Positions 51,992 to 60,895 of a DNA stretch of 64,000 nt are shown one piece after another. The DNA lies in assembly GCF_018599195.1 (NCBI RefSeq), contig NZ_JAHFVK010000002.1, positions 186,001 through 250,000 on the forward strand, read 5' to 3'. Each line of letters starts with the position of its first letter. Positions within the stretch are counted from its first letter, which is position 1. The stretch is from Croceibacterium selenioxidans. GTDB lineage: Bacteria > Pseudomonadota > Alphaproteobacteria > Sphingomonadales > Sphingomonadaceae. The translations under genes and the position numbers were made by a program. The notes beneath the pieces are model-generated. The model was not told the DNA's origin. It did no database searches and saw nothing but the letters and a program-made list of their open reading frames with translations.

Positions 51992-54376
51992 CAGTCCCTT
52001 TTCCCATCACATAGTCCAAGACAACCGCGGATCAGCTCAGAAAAGCCTGAAGCTGGGCGTCTTGCGATTACTAGAATCTCATCGCCACTTGGCACAATCC
52101 TGTTTGCAGCACCCTCACCAGTGACCCGACCCGTCACACGAATCGCTCCCTCGCGAAAATTCTCTGTAGATCGCAAGGCAACCTTACCGTTTCTGCTCAA
52201 GATTCCAGAGATTTCGCGGCGGGCCGTCATTGCCCCAAATCGTTGGTTGCCCACGAGGCCGCGAGTGACGCGATCCCCAAATTTGCCGCCGATGTATCCG
52301 CTGGCTGCGCCTGCCAGAGTATTCTGGACGTTTGGTGCCTTACCGTTAAACGCGTCGGTCGCAATTGACTGAGCCGCACCACCTAGTGCCGGATTACCCG
52401 TTAGCCCAGTCACTGCGCCACCTATTGCGCCGGATGCAACCTCTCTGCCGACGTCGCCCCAGTTCACATCCTTTCCACTCGAGACTTGGTCATAGACCTC
52501 GAAACCTCCTGAAACGATTCCTCCGACAACAGCGCCCACTCCTGCCGCAACTAGTTCATTCCCGCTAGGGTCCAGCTTATTAACGGGATCATTCCCCACG
52601 TAAACGTAGAGGTTGAATTGATCCTCATACCCAATCGGATCGGTCTGCATGAACCGCCCGAGGGTGGGCGAGTACATCCGGGCCTTGTAGTAATACAGAC
52701 CCAGTTCCGGAATCCACGCCTGTCCGGTGTACTGGAACCGGCCGGCGTTGGTTGAGCCCGGAATGCCGTACTCGTCGTAGGTATTGCGGTTGATCACGCC
52801 GCCAATCGAATTGCTCACCGCCACGATCGAGCCGCGCTCGTCGGCGTAGAGATCGCGCCGCGCCCCATGTGCGACGCTGGCGCTCTCGAACCACACCAGG
52901 GGATCGTCGCCTGCGCCAGAGCCGTGGACATAGCGCCGCAGCATCGTGCCACTAGCGTCGTACTCGGCGATGAGGTCGCTGCCACCGTATAGGAACCTCG
53001 TGGTTCCGGTCGCGCTGCCGGTGACTTCGTAAAGCCGCCCGAGCGGGTCGTATGAGCGTCGCGGTAGTGCTCCCGCCACTGCGGCTTACGAGCCGGTTCT
53101 CGACATCGTAGGCAAAGGTCTGGTTGCCATCGGAGGTGAGGTTGCCGTTGGCATCATAGGCGTAAGCCCAGCCCCATACCGTCGTATACTGATTGAGGCC
53201 GTTTGCCGCATAGTCACGATTGACGTTGGCTCCGCCGGTCCAGGCATAAAGATCGTTGTCGCGCGTTTGCGCTGCGATTTGGCTTGCCGGGTTGTAGGTG
53301 AAGCTGGTTGTCACATCGTTGCTGATCCCGGCGAAGTCGTGCGCCACGGAACCGAGCCGCGAGACCGCGTCATAAGCGAACGTGGTGGGGAAGTTCCATG
53401 TCGTGTTCGTGGTGTCGAGCCGGAAAATCTGTTTCGGCCGGCGAGCATTGTCGAGCGACTGACGGAAGAGGTAGTGCCCGTCATAGCTCACGTATGAAAG
53501 CTCACCCGTGGCATAGCGATTGTATTCGAAATACTTGCCGTCGGGATATGTGAGGCCGATGACGTTGCCGACCGCATCGAACCCTGCGCTCACCGTTCGC
53601 GTGGTCCCGCCCATCGTGCTCGTCTCGCTCAGCTGGTTGCCGAACCCGTCATAGCTGTAGCTGACGCCTTCACCGCTCGCGCTGTCGAACCGGGCGTAGG
53701 TCGGCAAGCTGCGCAAGTCATACCCGTAGAAGACATCACGCGTATTCGTCGCAGCCAGCCCCGAACGTTCGGGAACAGTCTTCTTCGTCATCCGGTTGAG
53801 TGCGTCAAACAGATAGCTCAGCGTGGACCCGTCGCGCTTGCGCAACGAGGTGCGATTGCCGTTCGAATCATACCCGTATTGTTCGTAATCGGCCGCGTTA
53901 ATCGCGCCGGCCGTTGCAAGCGCTGTCGCTTGCGTCGCCGGGTTAAACGCAGTCGGTTTGGTTGGGGAAGGAAAGATCCACTTCACCTGCCTGCCAAAGC
54001 CATCGTATTCGAGCTTCGCCCGATTGCCATTGGCATCGATCACGTATTCCTGCTTGCCGTTAGGCGTATAGGAATAAGTGACATCGGCCGCTTCGATCGT
54101 GGTCCCAACGCCCTCGCGCACCTGCAGCAGTTGGCCCGCCGCGTCATAAACGTTGCGGGTGATCCGGTCGGGACCTTGACTGCCTTCCGTACCCAGCGTG
54201 CACGCACTCGCCGGCAGCGAGCCATAGATCGCAGGATTCATACGAACCGCGGTGCACGTGAGGTGGCCGGCAAGATCGTAGCTGTATTGGGTGAGTGAAG
54301 CGGCAGCCAGATCGGAACCTCTGGTGAGTTCCTTGGTCTTGCGCCCTAGTCCATCATAGGTGGTCTCGACGGTCAA
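51991..54376 (-). pseudogene. RHS/YD-repeat protein 2, N-terminally truncated and frameshifted
   Basis: YD repeats start abruptly near 54376 (TVETTYDGLGRKTKEL) without signal peptide or N-terminal domain. The first frame (54376-52952) runs through repeats to [11 protein letters not shown]; the second frame (53079-51991) resumes at [12 protein letters not shown]. Aligned with RHS1, RHS2 lacks 2 nt near 53053, so the core is broken once. The tail is intact after [12 protein letters not shown]: Gly-zipper helices ([36 protein letters not shown]) and a C-terminal domain ending [12 protein letters not shown]. Either a decayed gene or a silent cassette whose tail and immunity gene are retained; an assembly error is possible. 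Confidence 0.75.
52620..54370 (-). repeat. RHS core, direct repeat copy 2
   Basis: This is closely similar in DNA to the RHS1 core (37760-39300), same orientation, strongest near 52625-52800 around [12 protein letters not shown]. The two direct copies bracket the virB operon, about 13 kb apart. Limits are approximate. Confidence 0.6.
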
Positions 54377-54575
54377 AAAGATCGAAAACGCAGATCCCCA
54401 GGCGGATGGGGCATCAGCTTCTGACTTCCAACTCGAAAGTTCGCCGGTCTTGGGTCGGAGGAACGTAGGGTATCATGGGTCTGTTTCCTCTGCCGGCACG
54501 GGGAACCACCCGGTCCGGCGCCTTTCATTTTGAGGGTATGTTTCGGATCAGCTGCGCGCGGGGATGGAGCGATGC

Positions 54576-55115
54576 TCAACCTCTTGGTTGGGCGCGGCAG
54601 AACTGGCCATTCAGATAGACCAGGCCTTCCGTTTTTTCCGAGCAGCTAGCGGTAAGTACCAGTCCGCGGATGATTACATGGGTGCCGAAAGTCTGAGCAT
54701 CATCGATCTCGCAAACGAGTGTGGCAATGGCATCCTGATAAACAGGAACACCGGCACCGTTTACCTTCCAGCTCGCTGAAGCGAACCGGCTTCCCTTGTC
54801 CGAAGCAGCAAAGGCCGAGCACATCTCCTCATCGCCAACGCCGATCAGGTTGATGCTGAATCGCCCCCGCTCGATCAGCGAGGGCAGCGCGGACGCGGAC
54901 CGATTGATGGCAAGCAGCATCGAAGGAGGGTCGAAGCTGAGAGACATCACGGACGTCATCATGAGACCACAGGGTCGGCCATCGTCGTCGATCGTCGCGA
55001 CGATCGTCACACCCCCGCCCAGTCTGCGAAGCGCTTGGCGAAGCTCTGCGACTTTGGCGGGTTCGGATCTTCCCGAGGATTTTGCCGCGACATCCCCGAC
55101 CGGTTCATTCGACAT
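54576..55115 (-). CDS. Flavin reductase family protein
   Basis: This protein of about 179 aa starts at ATG 55115 (MSNEPVGD); ATG 55136 or 55196 are alternatives. Conserved features of the HpaC/flavin-reductase fold are ALRRLGGGVTIVATIDDDGRPCGLMMTSVMSLSFDPPSMLLAINRSAS, FSINLIG and CEIDDAQTFGTHVIIRG. It would provide reduced FMN or FAD to a flavin monooxygenase, and an LLM-class monooxygenase lies in the same cluster at 58272. It is divergent from the GntR gene. Confidence 0.88.
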   Translation of the reverse strand: MSNEPVGDVAAKSSGRSEPAKVAELRQALRRLGGGVTIVATIDDDGRPCGLMMTSVMSLSFDPPSMLLAINRSASALPSLIERGRFSINLIGVGDEEMCSAFAASDKGSRFASASWKVNGAGVPVYQDAIATLVCEIDDAQTFGTHVIIRGLVLTASCSEKTEGLVYLNGQFCRAQPRG

Positions 55116-55219
55116 AGATCTGAAACGGCCTTCCATGCACTCGAGACGCGCAATTTCCTGTCTTGCCAGAGGCCAAGAATTAGGAGCGTTCGGCACCAGA
55201 ATGACAGCAGCTGCAGCTG

Positions 55220-55236
55220 CAAAATAGTGGCCACAT
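55220..55236. promoter_or_regulatory. Conserved 17-bp element, copy 1
   Basis: AAAATAGTGGCCACAT lies in the intergenic region between flavin reductase and the GntR gene, 105 bp from the reductase start and 87 bp before the GntR start. Its GTGGCCAC core is a perfect 8-bp palindrome. Near-identical copies are at 60845 and 61704. Confidence 0.55.
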
Positions 55237-55322
55237 TCGCTTGAAAAAATATAGTTGCCAGTCGAACGCTTTGAGCTTGCATATCACCCCGCCGACCGGT
55301 TCAATCCGGCGGAGAGGATCGC

Positions 55323-56741
55323 ATGAAGACGGCAGACAAAATCTATACTGCCTCGACAAGTGAGGATGCCGCAAACGCTCGGCTTGCCGACCGGCTCGCG
55401 CGCCGCATTGAGGACGACATCGTCTCGAACAATGTTCCCGCCGGTGGCGCCATGGGTTCGCTCCGCGAACTGTCCGAACGCTATTCCGTCGGACGAGCGG
55501 CCGTTCGCGAAGGTGTAGCGCTGCTGGAACGCAGGGGGCTAGGTCGATTGCGCCCTGGCCCGTGTGGCGGCTTCATCGTAGCTCAACCGGACGTCGACAC
55601 AATTGCGACCGAACTGACCAATTACTTCCGCGCGATCAGTGTGACTAGCGACAGTCTGCTCGATGCCCGCGAAGCGGTTGACCTGATGGCCGCTAGCCTC
55701 GCCGCTTCGGAATATCAGCGAGCGGCCCCAAGCCACTTGCTCACTTCGCTCGAAGATGCGGAAGGCCTGCAGTGGCATTTGCGGGTCCGGTGCACGCTGG
55801 CGCAAATGAGCGGCGAACCGGTAGTGCAGTTGTTCGTCACCTGCCTAAACGACCTCACCTTGGAGTTTGCCGGGTTTCCCGCCGCAGGCGCTTGGCGGGA
55901 CTCGGCAACGCGTCATGTGACGCTCTTGGACGAGGCGCTCATGCTTGGGGAGGCGGACACCGCGATGGTGCACGCGCAATCGCTCAATCGGGACCTTGCC
56001 CGGTATTTGCGCGATGACGAGGGCCAGCTTGCGCGGCCGGTGATCGAAGCCGGCCGTCAGGACGATGACCGCACGCTTGCGATCTTGGTTGCTCGACGGC
56101 TGGCGGCCGATATCTCAAGGAATGGCAGGGCGGGTGAACGGCTGGGTTCCGAATGGGACTTGTGCGAACGTTACAGCGTCAGTCGCGCAACTCTGCGCCA
56201 GGCGATCCGTCAATTACAAGACAGCGGCCTCGTCGAATGCCGTCGCGGCAGGGGTAACGGACTGGTGGTCCGAGATCTTCGCGGCACCGGCGGCATCCGG
56301 CTCATGCTGGCATTCCTCATCAGCCATCAGATGGATCCCAAGGCCGCCGGGACTATTCTGTTTCAGCTCAATCGCTTCATACCGGCCTTGGCCGTGCACC
56401 GCGCGGGGCCAGCTCAACGTGCACAACTCCGAGAGCTTCTGACGCGCGCCCAGCGCAAGGATCCGATCGATCGATATGACTTGCTGCGCCTCGTCCAACA
56501 CGTTTCCCACCTGGCCGAAAGCCCGATCATCGATCTCTTCTCGCGCTGCCTGGCCGCCTACGAGGCGCGCTTCCATCCGTTCCTGGCGGAGCGTCTGCCG
56601 GTAAGCATCCAGACCGACTACTTCGATCTGCTAAGCATGCTGCTCGACCGGCCGGACCCTCACGACGAGGCCTGGCTCGAATGGGCCAAGGGCGAGTCTT
56701 CGCAGGTTATGCTGGCGATGAGCCGAAACCGGCCAATCTAG
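55323..56741 (+). CDS. Tandem GntR/FadR-type transcriptional regulator
   Basis: This 472-aa protein is about twice the usual GntR length. The first winged helix (about residues 20-85) is ARRIEDDIVSNNVPAGGAMGSLRELSERYSVGRAAVREGVALLERRGLGRLRPG.GGF, followed by an effector-like helical half (YFRAISVTSDSLLDAREAVDLMAASLAA). A second winged helix (about 245-310) is ARRLAADISRNGRAGERLGSEWDLCERYSVSRATLRQAIRQLQDSGLVECRRG, followed by another helical half. This looks like an internal duplication or fusion. It is the obvious regulator of the catabolic cluster. It sits next to conserved element copy 1. Confidence 0.85.
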   Translation: MKTADKIYTASTSEDAANARLADRLARRIEDDIVSNNVPAGGAMGSLRELSERYSVGRAAVREGVALLERRGLGRLRPGPCGGFIVAQPDVDTIATELTNYFRAISVTSDSLLDAREAVDLMAASLAASEYQRAAPSHLLTSLEDAEGLQWHLRVRCTLAQMSGEPVVQLFVTCLNDLTLEFAGFPAAGAWRDSATRHVTLLDEALMLGEADTAMVHAQSLNRDLARYLRDDEGQLARPVIEAGRQDDDRTLAILVARRLAADISRNGRAGERLGSEWDLCERYSVSRATLRQAIRQLQDSGLVECRRGRGNGLVVRDLRGTGGIRLMLAFLISHQMDPKAAGTILFQLNRFIPALAVHRAGPAQRAQLRELLTRAQRKDPIDRYDLLRLVQHVSHLAESPIIDLFSRCLAAYEARFHPFLAERLPVSIQTDYFDLLSMLLDRPDPHDEAWLEWAKGESSQVMLAMSRNRPI

Positions 56742-56753
56742 GGCTCCTCGCCT

Positions 56754-58202
56754 TCAGGCGGGGCTGCCCTGTGTCTCTGCCTCTGGATCATAGAGATCCT
56801 TCTGCAGATGGCGTGCCGCCAGCAGGTAATGCAGCGCGGCCCAGAGGAACATGACCAGCAGACCGATCAGCGAATACCGCAAACCATCGGTCGATGCAGC
56901 GAGGCAAGCTGCATCGAGAGCCGTGCCCACTCCATCGCTCCCGCGCCCACCTGGGCAACTGGCAAGGAAATCCCCTCCTTCAAAGAAGCGCGCGGCAAGA
57001 AAGTCGCTCGAAATTCCGGCTACAGTGGGTCCAAGCCCGGCCCCAAGTATTCCGATGGCCAGCGCCGTGACGGCCGACGTGGTCGCCCGCATTCTTGGGC
57101 CCGCCATATTCTGTGTCGTCGCCATGGTCGGGGCCATGAAGCTCGCGAGAGCCAGATTGCCGAAGAAGATGAAGGCGAGGGAAACGTGGATCTCCCGACT
57201 GATGAAGGCGCCAAAGTAGATCGGAACGCAAACAAGCAGCGCCAATGCAGGTCCCCACATGGCCCAGCGCAAGTCACGTTTTCCCAGCGCGTCGAAACCG
57301 AATCCGCCGAGAAGCATCCCGAGCCCGTTGGAGAAAAAGCTCACCAGACCGAACATCACGCCAAGCGTCGCCAATGGCACTGCGAAGCCGCGCAGGTAGA
57401 ACGGAAGCACGAAATTGGCGATCGCGTTCATCGTAAAACTGGCGATGACAAAGCCAGCCAAGAGGTGGCGAAATGCCAGCTTTCGAAAAAGGTAGCGCAG
57501 GACTTCCGCCAGCGAAGGGGCCGGCGCGGAGGTTCGCTTTGACGGACCCTCGGCAAGCCCTCGTGGGGGCTCTCGCAGAGTGAACAATACCAGCGCCGCC
57601 ACTAGAACTCCCGGTATGCCCAGAATGTAGAAGGCGCTTCTCCAGCCCCACTCGCTCGCGACGATGCCACCCACCGACTGCCCCAGAAGAAAGCCTAGGG
57701 GAGAGCCGAGCAGGATGAGCGAGAACACCGACCCCCTCTGACCGGGACGGAAGTGGTCGGAGACCAGCGAATTCGTGATCGGTTGGGCTCCCGCCTCGCC
57801 TACGCCAACGCCGACTCTACCTAGGAGCAGCGTGACGAAGTTGGTCGCAAATCCGCAGGCCACCGTCATTGCCGACCAGACTGCAATGCAGGCAGCAAGA
57901 AGCCGGGTTCGCGTAACGCGCTCGGCCATCAGCCCCAGCGGCACACCCAGAACCGAATAGAGTATGGCAAAGCCAAGTCCCTGCAGAATTCCCAGATCGG
58001 TGTCGGTGAGCTGTAGATCTTCCTTGATCGGCTGGGCCAACACCGAAAGAATCGCGCGATCGGCGAAATTGAAGATCGCCACCAGCAACAAGACGAACAC
58101 GACCCAACGCTTGTAGCCGGCCCTCAGCAACGGATGCAGTTCGGCTTCCGCACCGCCCGCGTTCTCGACTGATCCTACGACTGACATCCCAAGGTCCCCC
58201 AC
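56754..58202 (-). CDS. MFS transporter, spinster-like
   Basis: This 482-aa protein has about 12 hydrophobic segments. The first loop motif NFADRAILSVLAQPIKEDLQLTDTDLGILQGLGFAI and VPLGLMAERVTRTRLLAACIAVWS match spinster-type MFS carriers common in sphingomonads. It is probably a proton-driven importer or exporter of the pathway substrate. It is convergent with the GntR gene (12 bp apart). The start could also be the internal ATG at 58187. Confidence 0.9.
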   Translation of the reverse strand: MGDLGMSVVGSVENAGGAEAELHPLLRAGYKRWVVFVLLLVAIFNFADRAILSVLAQPIKEDLQLTDTDLGILQGLGFAILYSVLGVPLGLMAERVTRTRLLAACIAVWSAMTVACGFATNFVTLLLGRVGVGVGEAGAQPITNSLVSDHFRPGQRGSVFSLILLGSPLGFLLGQSVGGIVASEWGWRSAFYILGIPGVLVAALVLFTLREPPRGLAEGPSKRTSAPAPSLAEVLRYLFRKLAFRHLLAGFVIASFTMNAIANFVLPFYLRGFAVPLATLGVMFGLVSFFSNGLGMLLGGFGFDALGKRDLRWAMWGPALALLVCVPIYFGAFISREIHVSLAFIFFGNLALASFMAPTMATTQNMAGPRMRATTSAVTALAIGILGAGLGPTVAGISSDFLAARFFEGGDFLASCPGGRGSDGVGTALDAACLAASTDGLRYSLIGLLVMFLWAALHYLLAARHLQKDLYDPEAETQGSPA

Positions 58203-58271
58203 TCGCGAACGCGCACTCCATCCCGAGGAGTGCGGATCGTCTGGACAAGCTTCGCGGCGGGAGCCGCCCGA

Positions 58272-59471
58272 TTAGCTGGCTGCCTGCTCGAACTGAGCGT
58301 GCGGCACGAAAGTCACGTTGTGCGCCTGCAATCGAGGCAACACTTCCTCGCCGATCCTCCGGATCTGATTGAGATACATGTCATGCGGAATGTCTCCGCG
58401 ATTGCACACTAGCAGGACATTGTTGGCTCCTGCATCGTCGCACTCTGCGATGATCCGCTCGACGATTTCGTCCGCGGTGCCGAGCGGCATGTTCTCGGCG
58501 GCGGCGCGAACCGTGTCCATGCTCCACTCGTTGAACACGGTGTCATCCTCGGCCAGCGTTCCCTTCGCACCGTTGCGCAAGTGCTCGAACGCCGTGCTGC
58601 TGTAATAGCCCTTCTTCTTCACATCCTCCTGCCAGACCTGATCATAGCGCAGCAGGGTGTTGAACAGGTACATCAGGTGCGAGCCATATTCGTCCACCGC
58701 CTGTTCTTTAGAATCGGCGACATAGCAATCGACCATGATGCTTATCTTGTTCGGATCGACCTTGCGGCCGTAACGAGCCTGACACTCCGCAAAATAGCGG
58801 ATGGTATCCTCGCGCATCGGTCCGGGGAATACACCGGGTGTGATCGCCGCGTCGTGCGCCGCCGCCCATTCGATGGATTCCTTCGAACCCGTGAGGGGCA
58901 CCCAGATGGGCGGATAGGGTTCCTGGACCGGGCGGGGCCAGATTGAGACGTCGTCGAACTTGTAGAACTCGCCATCAAACGAAAAGCTGTCCTCGGTCCA
59001 GGCGCGGCGCATCACTTCGAACGCTTCGTTGAAACGACCCCGGGACTCGCTCATCGGAACGTTGAAGATCTTGTATTCACGGGGAGCGCCACGACCCACG
59101 CCGCAGATGAACCGGCCGCCGGTCATGCAATCGAGCATGGCAATTTCTTCCGCCAGGCGCAGGGGTTCGTGAATCGGCAACAAGTTGGCGTAAACCAGGA
59201 TCTTGATCCGCTCGGTCAGCTGCGAGAGGGCCGCAGCCATGAGGTTGGGAGAATTGCCGAGCCCAAACGGAGTGCCGTGGTGCTCGTTGATGGCTACGCC
59301 ATCAAACCCGTATCTCTCTAATTCTTGCCAAGCCTCTGCGTGATTCTTATATGTATCAACTGCAGTTTTTGCATTAAAATGCTTCTTACCTAGACGAATC
59401 ATTTTTCCGTTTTCGCGGAATTTATCCACGTTTTCGGAATACGCCGTCCAGTCAAATACAAAAACCTGCAT
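58272..59471 (-). CDS. LLM-class flavin-dependent monooxygenase
   Basis: This 399-aa protein has the luciferase-like (beta/alpha)8 pattern: EAWQELERYGFDGVAINEHHGTPFGLGNSPNLMAAALSQLTERIKIL, NLLPIHEPLRLAEEIAMLDCMTGGRFICGVGRGAPREY, and EPYPPIWVPLTGSKESIEWAA. It oxidises an aldehyde, sulfonate or aromatic with FMNH2 and O2; the substrate is unknown. The flavin reductase in this cluster is the likely FMNH2 source. It is divergent from the YciI gene; the start region is AT-rich. Confidence 0.92.
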   Translation of the reverse strand: MQVFVFDWTAYSENVDKFRENGKMIRLGKKHFNAKTAVDTYKNHAEAWQELERYGFDGVAINEHHGTPFGLGNSPNLMAAALSQLTERIKILVYANLLPIHEPLRLAEEIAMLDCMTGGRFICGVGRGAPREYKIFNVPMSESRGRFNEAFEVMRRAWTEDSFSFDGEFYKFDDVSIWPRPVQEPYPPIWVPLTGSKESIEWAAAHDAAITPGVFPGPMREDTIRYFAECQARYGRKVDPNKISIMVDCYVADSKEQAVDEYGSHLMYLFNTLLRYDQVWQEDVKKKGYYSSTAFEHLRNGAKGTLAEDDTVFNEWSMDTVRAAAENMPLGTADEIVERIIAECDDAGANNVLLVCNRGDIPHDMYLNQIRRIGEEVLPRLQAHNVTFVPHAQFEQAAS

Positions 59472-59554
59472 CTTTATTCTCCGAAACTACTTGAGCGCTT
59501 TTCCTTGACTACCTATTACATCCAAACAACAAGTGGTTTGGGAAGGAAGGTATA

Positions 59555-59866
59555 ATGGCGAAAACTTTTGTAGCCCTGGTCGAACGCACCGCAATGTGGG
59601 ACCATTCGAAACAGGCGCACGAGCAGGACGGCTTTGCCGACCACGCTGCCTACATGGGCGGCTTGGAACAGGAGGGGTTCATCGCGATGGCGGGGCTGCT
59701 GGCCCAGTCGGAAGAGGTGCTGTTCATCTTTCTCGCCAACAGTGAGGAAGAAGTCCGCCAGCGCCTCGCGCAAGATCCTTGGCAGCGCAGCGGACAGGCG
59801 AAGCTCACCCGACTTGAGGAAGCTCACTTCCGTATCGGCGCACCGGCCGGCGCCGCCCCCGGTTGA
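59555..59866 (+). CDS. YciI-family protein
   Basis: This 103-aa protein starts at ATG 59555 after GGAAGG. The pattern is typical of YciI/YCII proteins (ferredoxin-like fold): FVALVERTAMWDHSKQAHEQDGFADHAAYMGGLEQEGFIAMAGLLA followed by EEVRQRLAQDPWQRSGQAKLTRL. Such proteins act as small enzymes or accessories in aromatic pathways, including lactone or ring metabolism. It is divergent from the LLM gene and ends convergent with the CmcJ-like gene. Confidence 0.85.
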   Translation: MAKTFVALVERTAMWDHSKQAHEQDGFADHAAYMGGLEQEGFIAMAGLLAQSEEVLFIFLANSEEEVRQRLAQDPWQRSGQAKLTRLEEAHFRIGAPAGAAPG

Positions 59867-59910
59867 AGTCGGCCGCTCCGACCCGGCGCCCAATGTCTGG
59901 TGTGAATCCA

Positions 59911-60750
59911 TCATGCATCGAAGACCGCGATGGTCCTCACCTCAAAGCTCTGGCGCTTAGGGGATCCCGGCTCGCTGGTCGGGTCTTCGAAAGCCGTGTG
60001 ACCCGTCATCTTCCAGTCAGGATCCGCCGTGTCGCACAGGCGGAACACTAACGCTTCGTCAGGCTGCATATCGGGAAAATAGTACCATTCGTGTCGTGGG
60101 TTGTGGGCCATGTTGAGACCGGCGGGCATTCCCTGCTTGAAGCCTCCCTCGGGCTTGCCCAGCGACACTTGCAAAAAGTCGCCTCTATCAACCGTCCGGG
60201 CATCGCACAGAGCGAGCGGATAATTCTCGACTGGAATGGTCCCTCGCCAGACGTTGATGTTGACGAGCCGCTTGGCCGCAAGTTCTTCGGCTCGGTCTGG
60301 CACCAGTCGCGCGATCCACTGGCGAAGCGCTGCAGGATTGAAATCGACGTGGGCACTTAGAGCAGGCCCACCCCCTTTGGCGTCCTCCCCACCGCGCAGA
60401 ATTCCCATGAAAGCAAAGACCTCGGTTGCGCCAGTGAGCTTCTGCACAAGCCGGGAAACCTCAGGATAATAGCGCTGCTCGAAATCGTCCTTGTCGGCGA
60501 AATCCACGTCTGTCGCGTGTTTGACCAGCGTAAAGCCGTGTTGATCGAACGAGGCATCGACCAGTCGGGCATTTCGCAAAAGAGCCGCATGATCTTCCAT
60601 TTCGAACGAGTAGGACCCGTTCTTCTCGATCCAACCGCCATCGGCCGCGCGTTCCGAATAGCGGATAAAGCTCTCGACGTATGCGGGACGGATCGGTGAA
60701 TCTGCTGTTGCGCTTTTCAAAGGCTCTCTCTCCTGCGAGCCCACGCCCAT
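59911..60750 (-). CDS. CmcJ/NvfI-family oxygenase-like protein
   Basis: This protein of about 279 aa starts at ATG 60750 (MGVGSQEREP). Family features are LVNINVWRGTIPVENYPLALCDARTVDRGDF and HNPRHEWYYFPDMQPDEALVFRLCDT, then GHTAFEDPTSEPGSPKRQSFEVRTI. CmcJ/NvfI proteins are 2-oxoglutarate-dependent-type hydroxylases or epimerases; conserved H and D residues suggest Fe(II) binding. The reaction is unknown. Conserved element copy 2 lies 95 bp upstream. Confidence 0.85.
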   Translation of the reverse strand: MGVGSQEREPLKSATADSPIRPAYVESFIRYSERAADGGWIEKNGSYSFEMEDHAALLRNARLVDASFDQHGFTLVKHATDVDFADKDDFEQRYYPEVSRLVQKLTGATEVFAFMGILRGGEDAKGGGPALSAHVDFNPAALRQWIARLVPDRAEELAAKRLVNINVWRGTIPVENYPLALCDARTVDRGDFLQVSLGKPEGGFKQGMPAGLNMAHNPRHEWYYFPDMQPDEALVFRLCDTADPDWKMTGHTAFEDPTSEPGSPKRQSFEVRTIAVFDA

Positions 60751-60844
60751 TAGGGTCGGTGCTCGATTTTCGAGGCGGACATCCCGGGAGCCGCCGCGAC
60801 TTTTGCCGTTGTTTATCTGAGGAGAGTGCAGATCGCGCGAGGCC

Positions 60845-60861
60845 GAAAATAGTGCCCACAT
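60845..60861. promoter_or_regulatory. Conserved 17-bp element, copy 2
   Basis: GAAAATAGTGCCCACAT lies 95 bp upstream of the CmcJ-like gene start. It is nearly identical to the copies at 55220 and 61704, and in the same orientation relative to the gene. Confidence 0.55.
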
Positions 60862-60895
60862 TGCCCCGCTTCTCACCGATCAGACCTACAGATCC

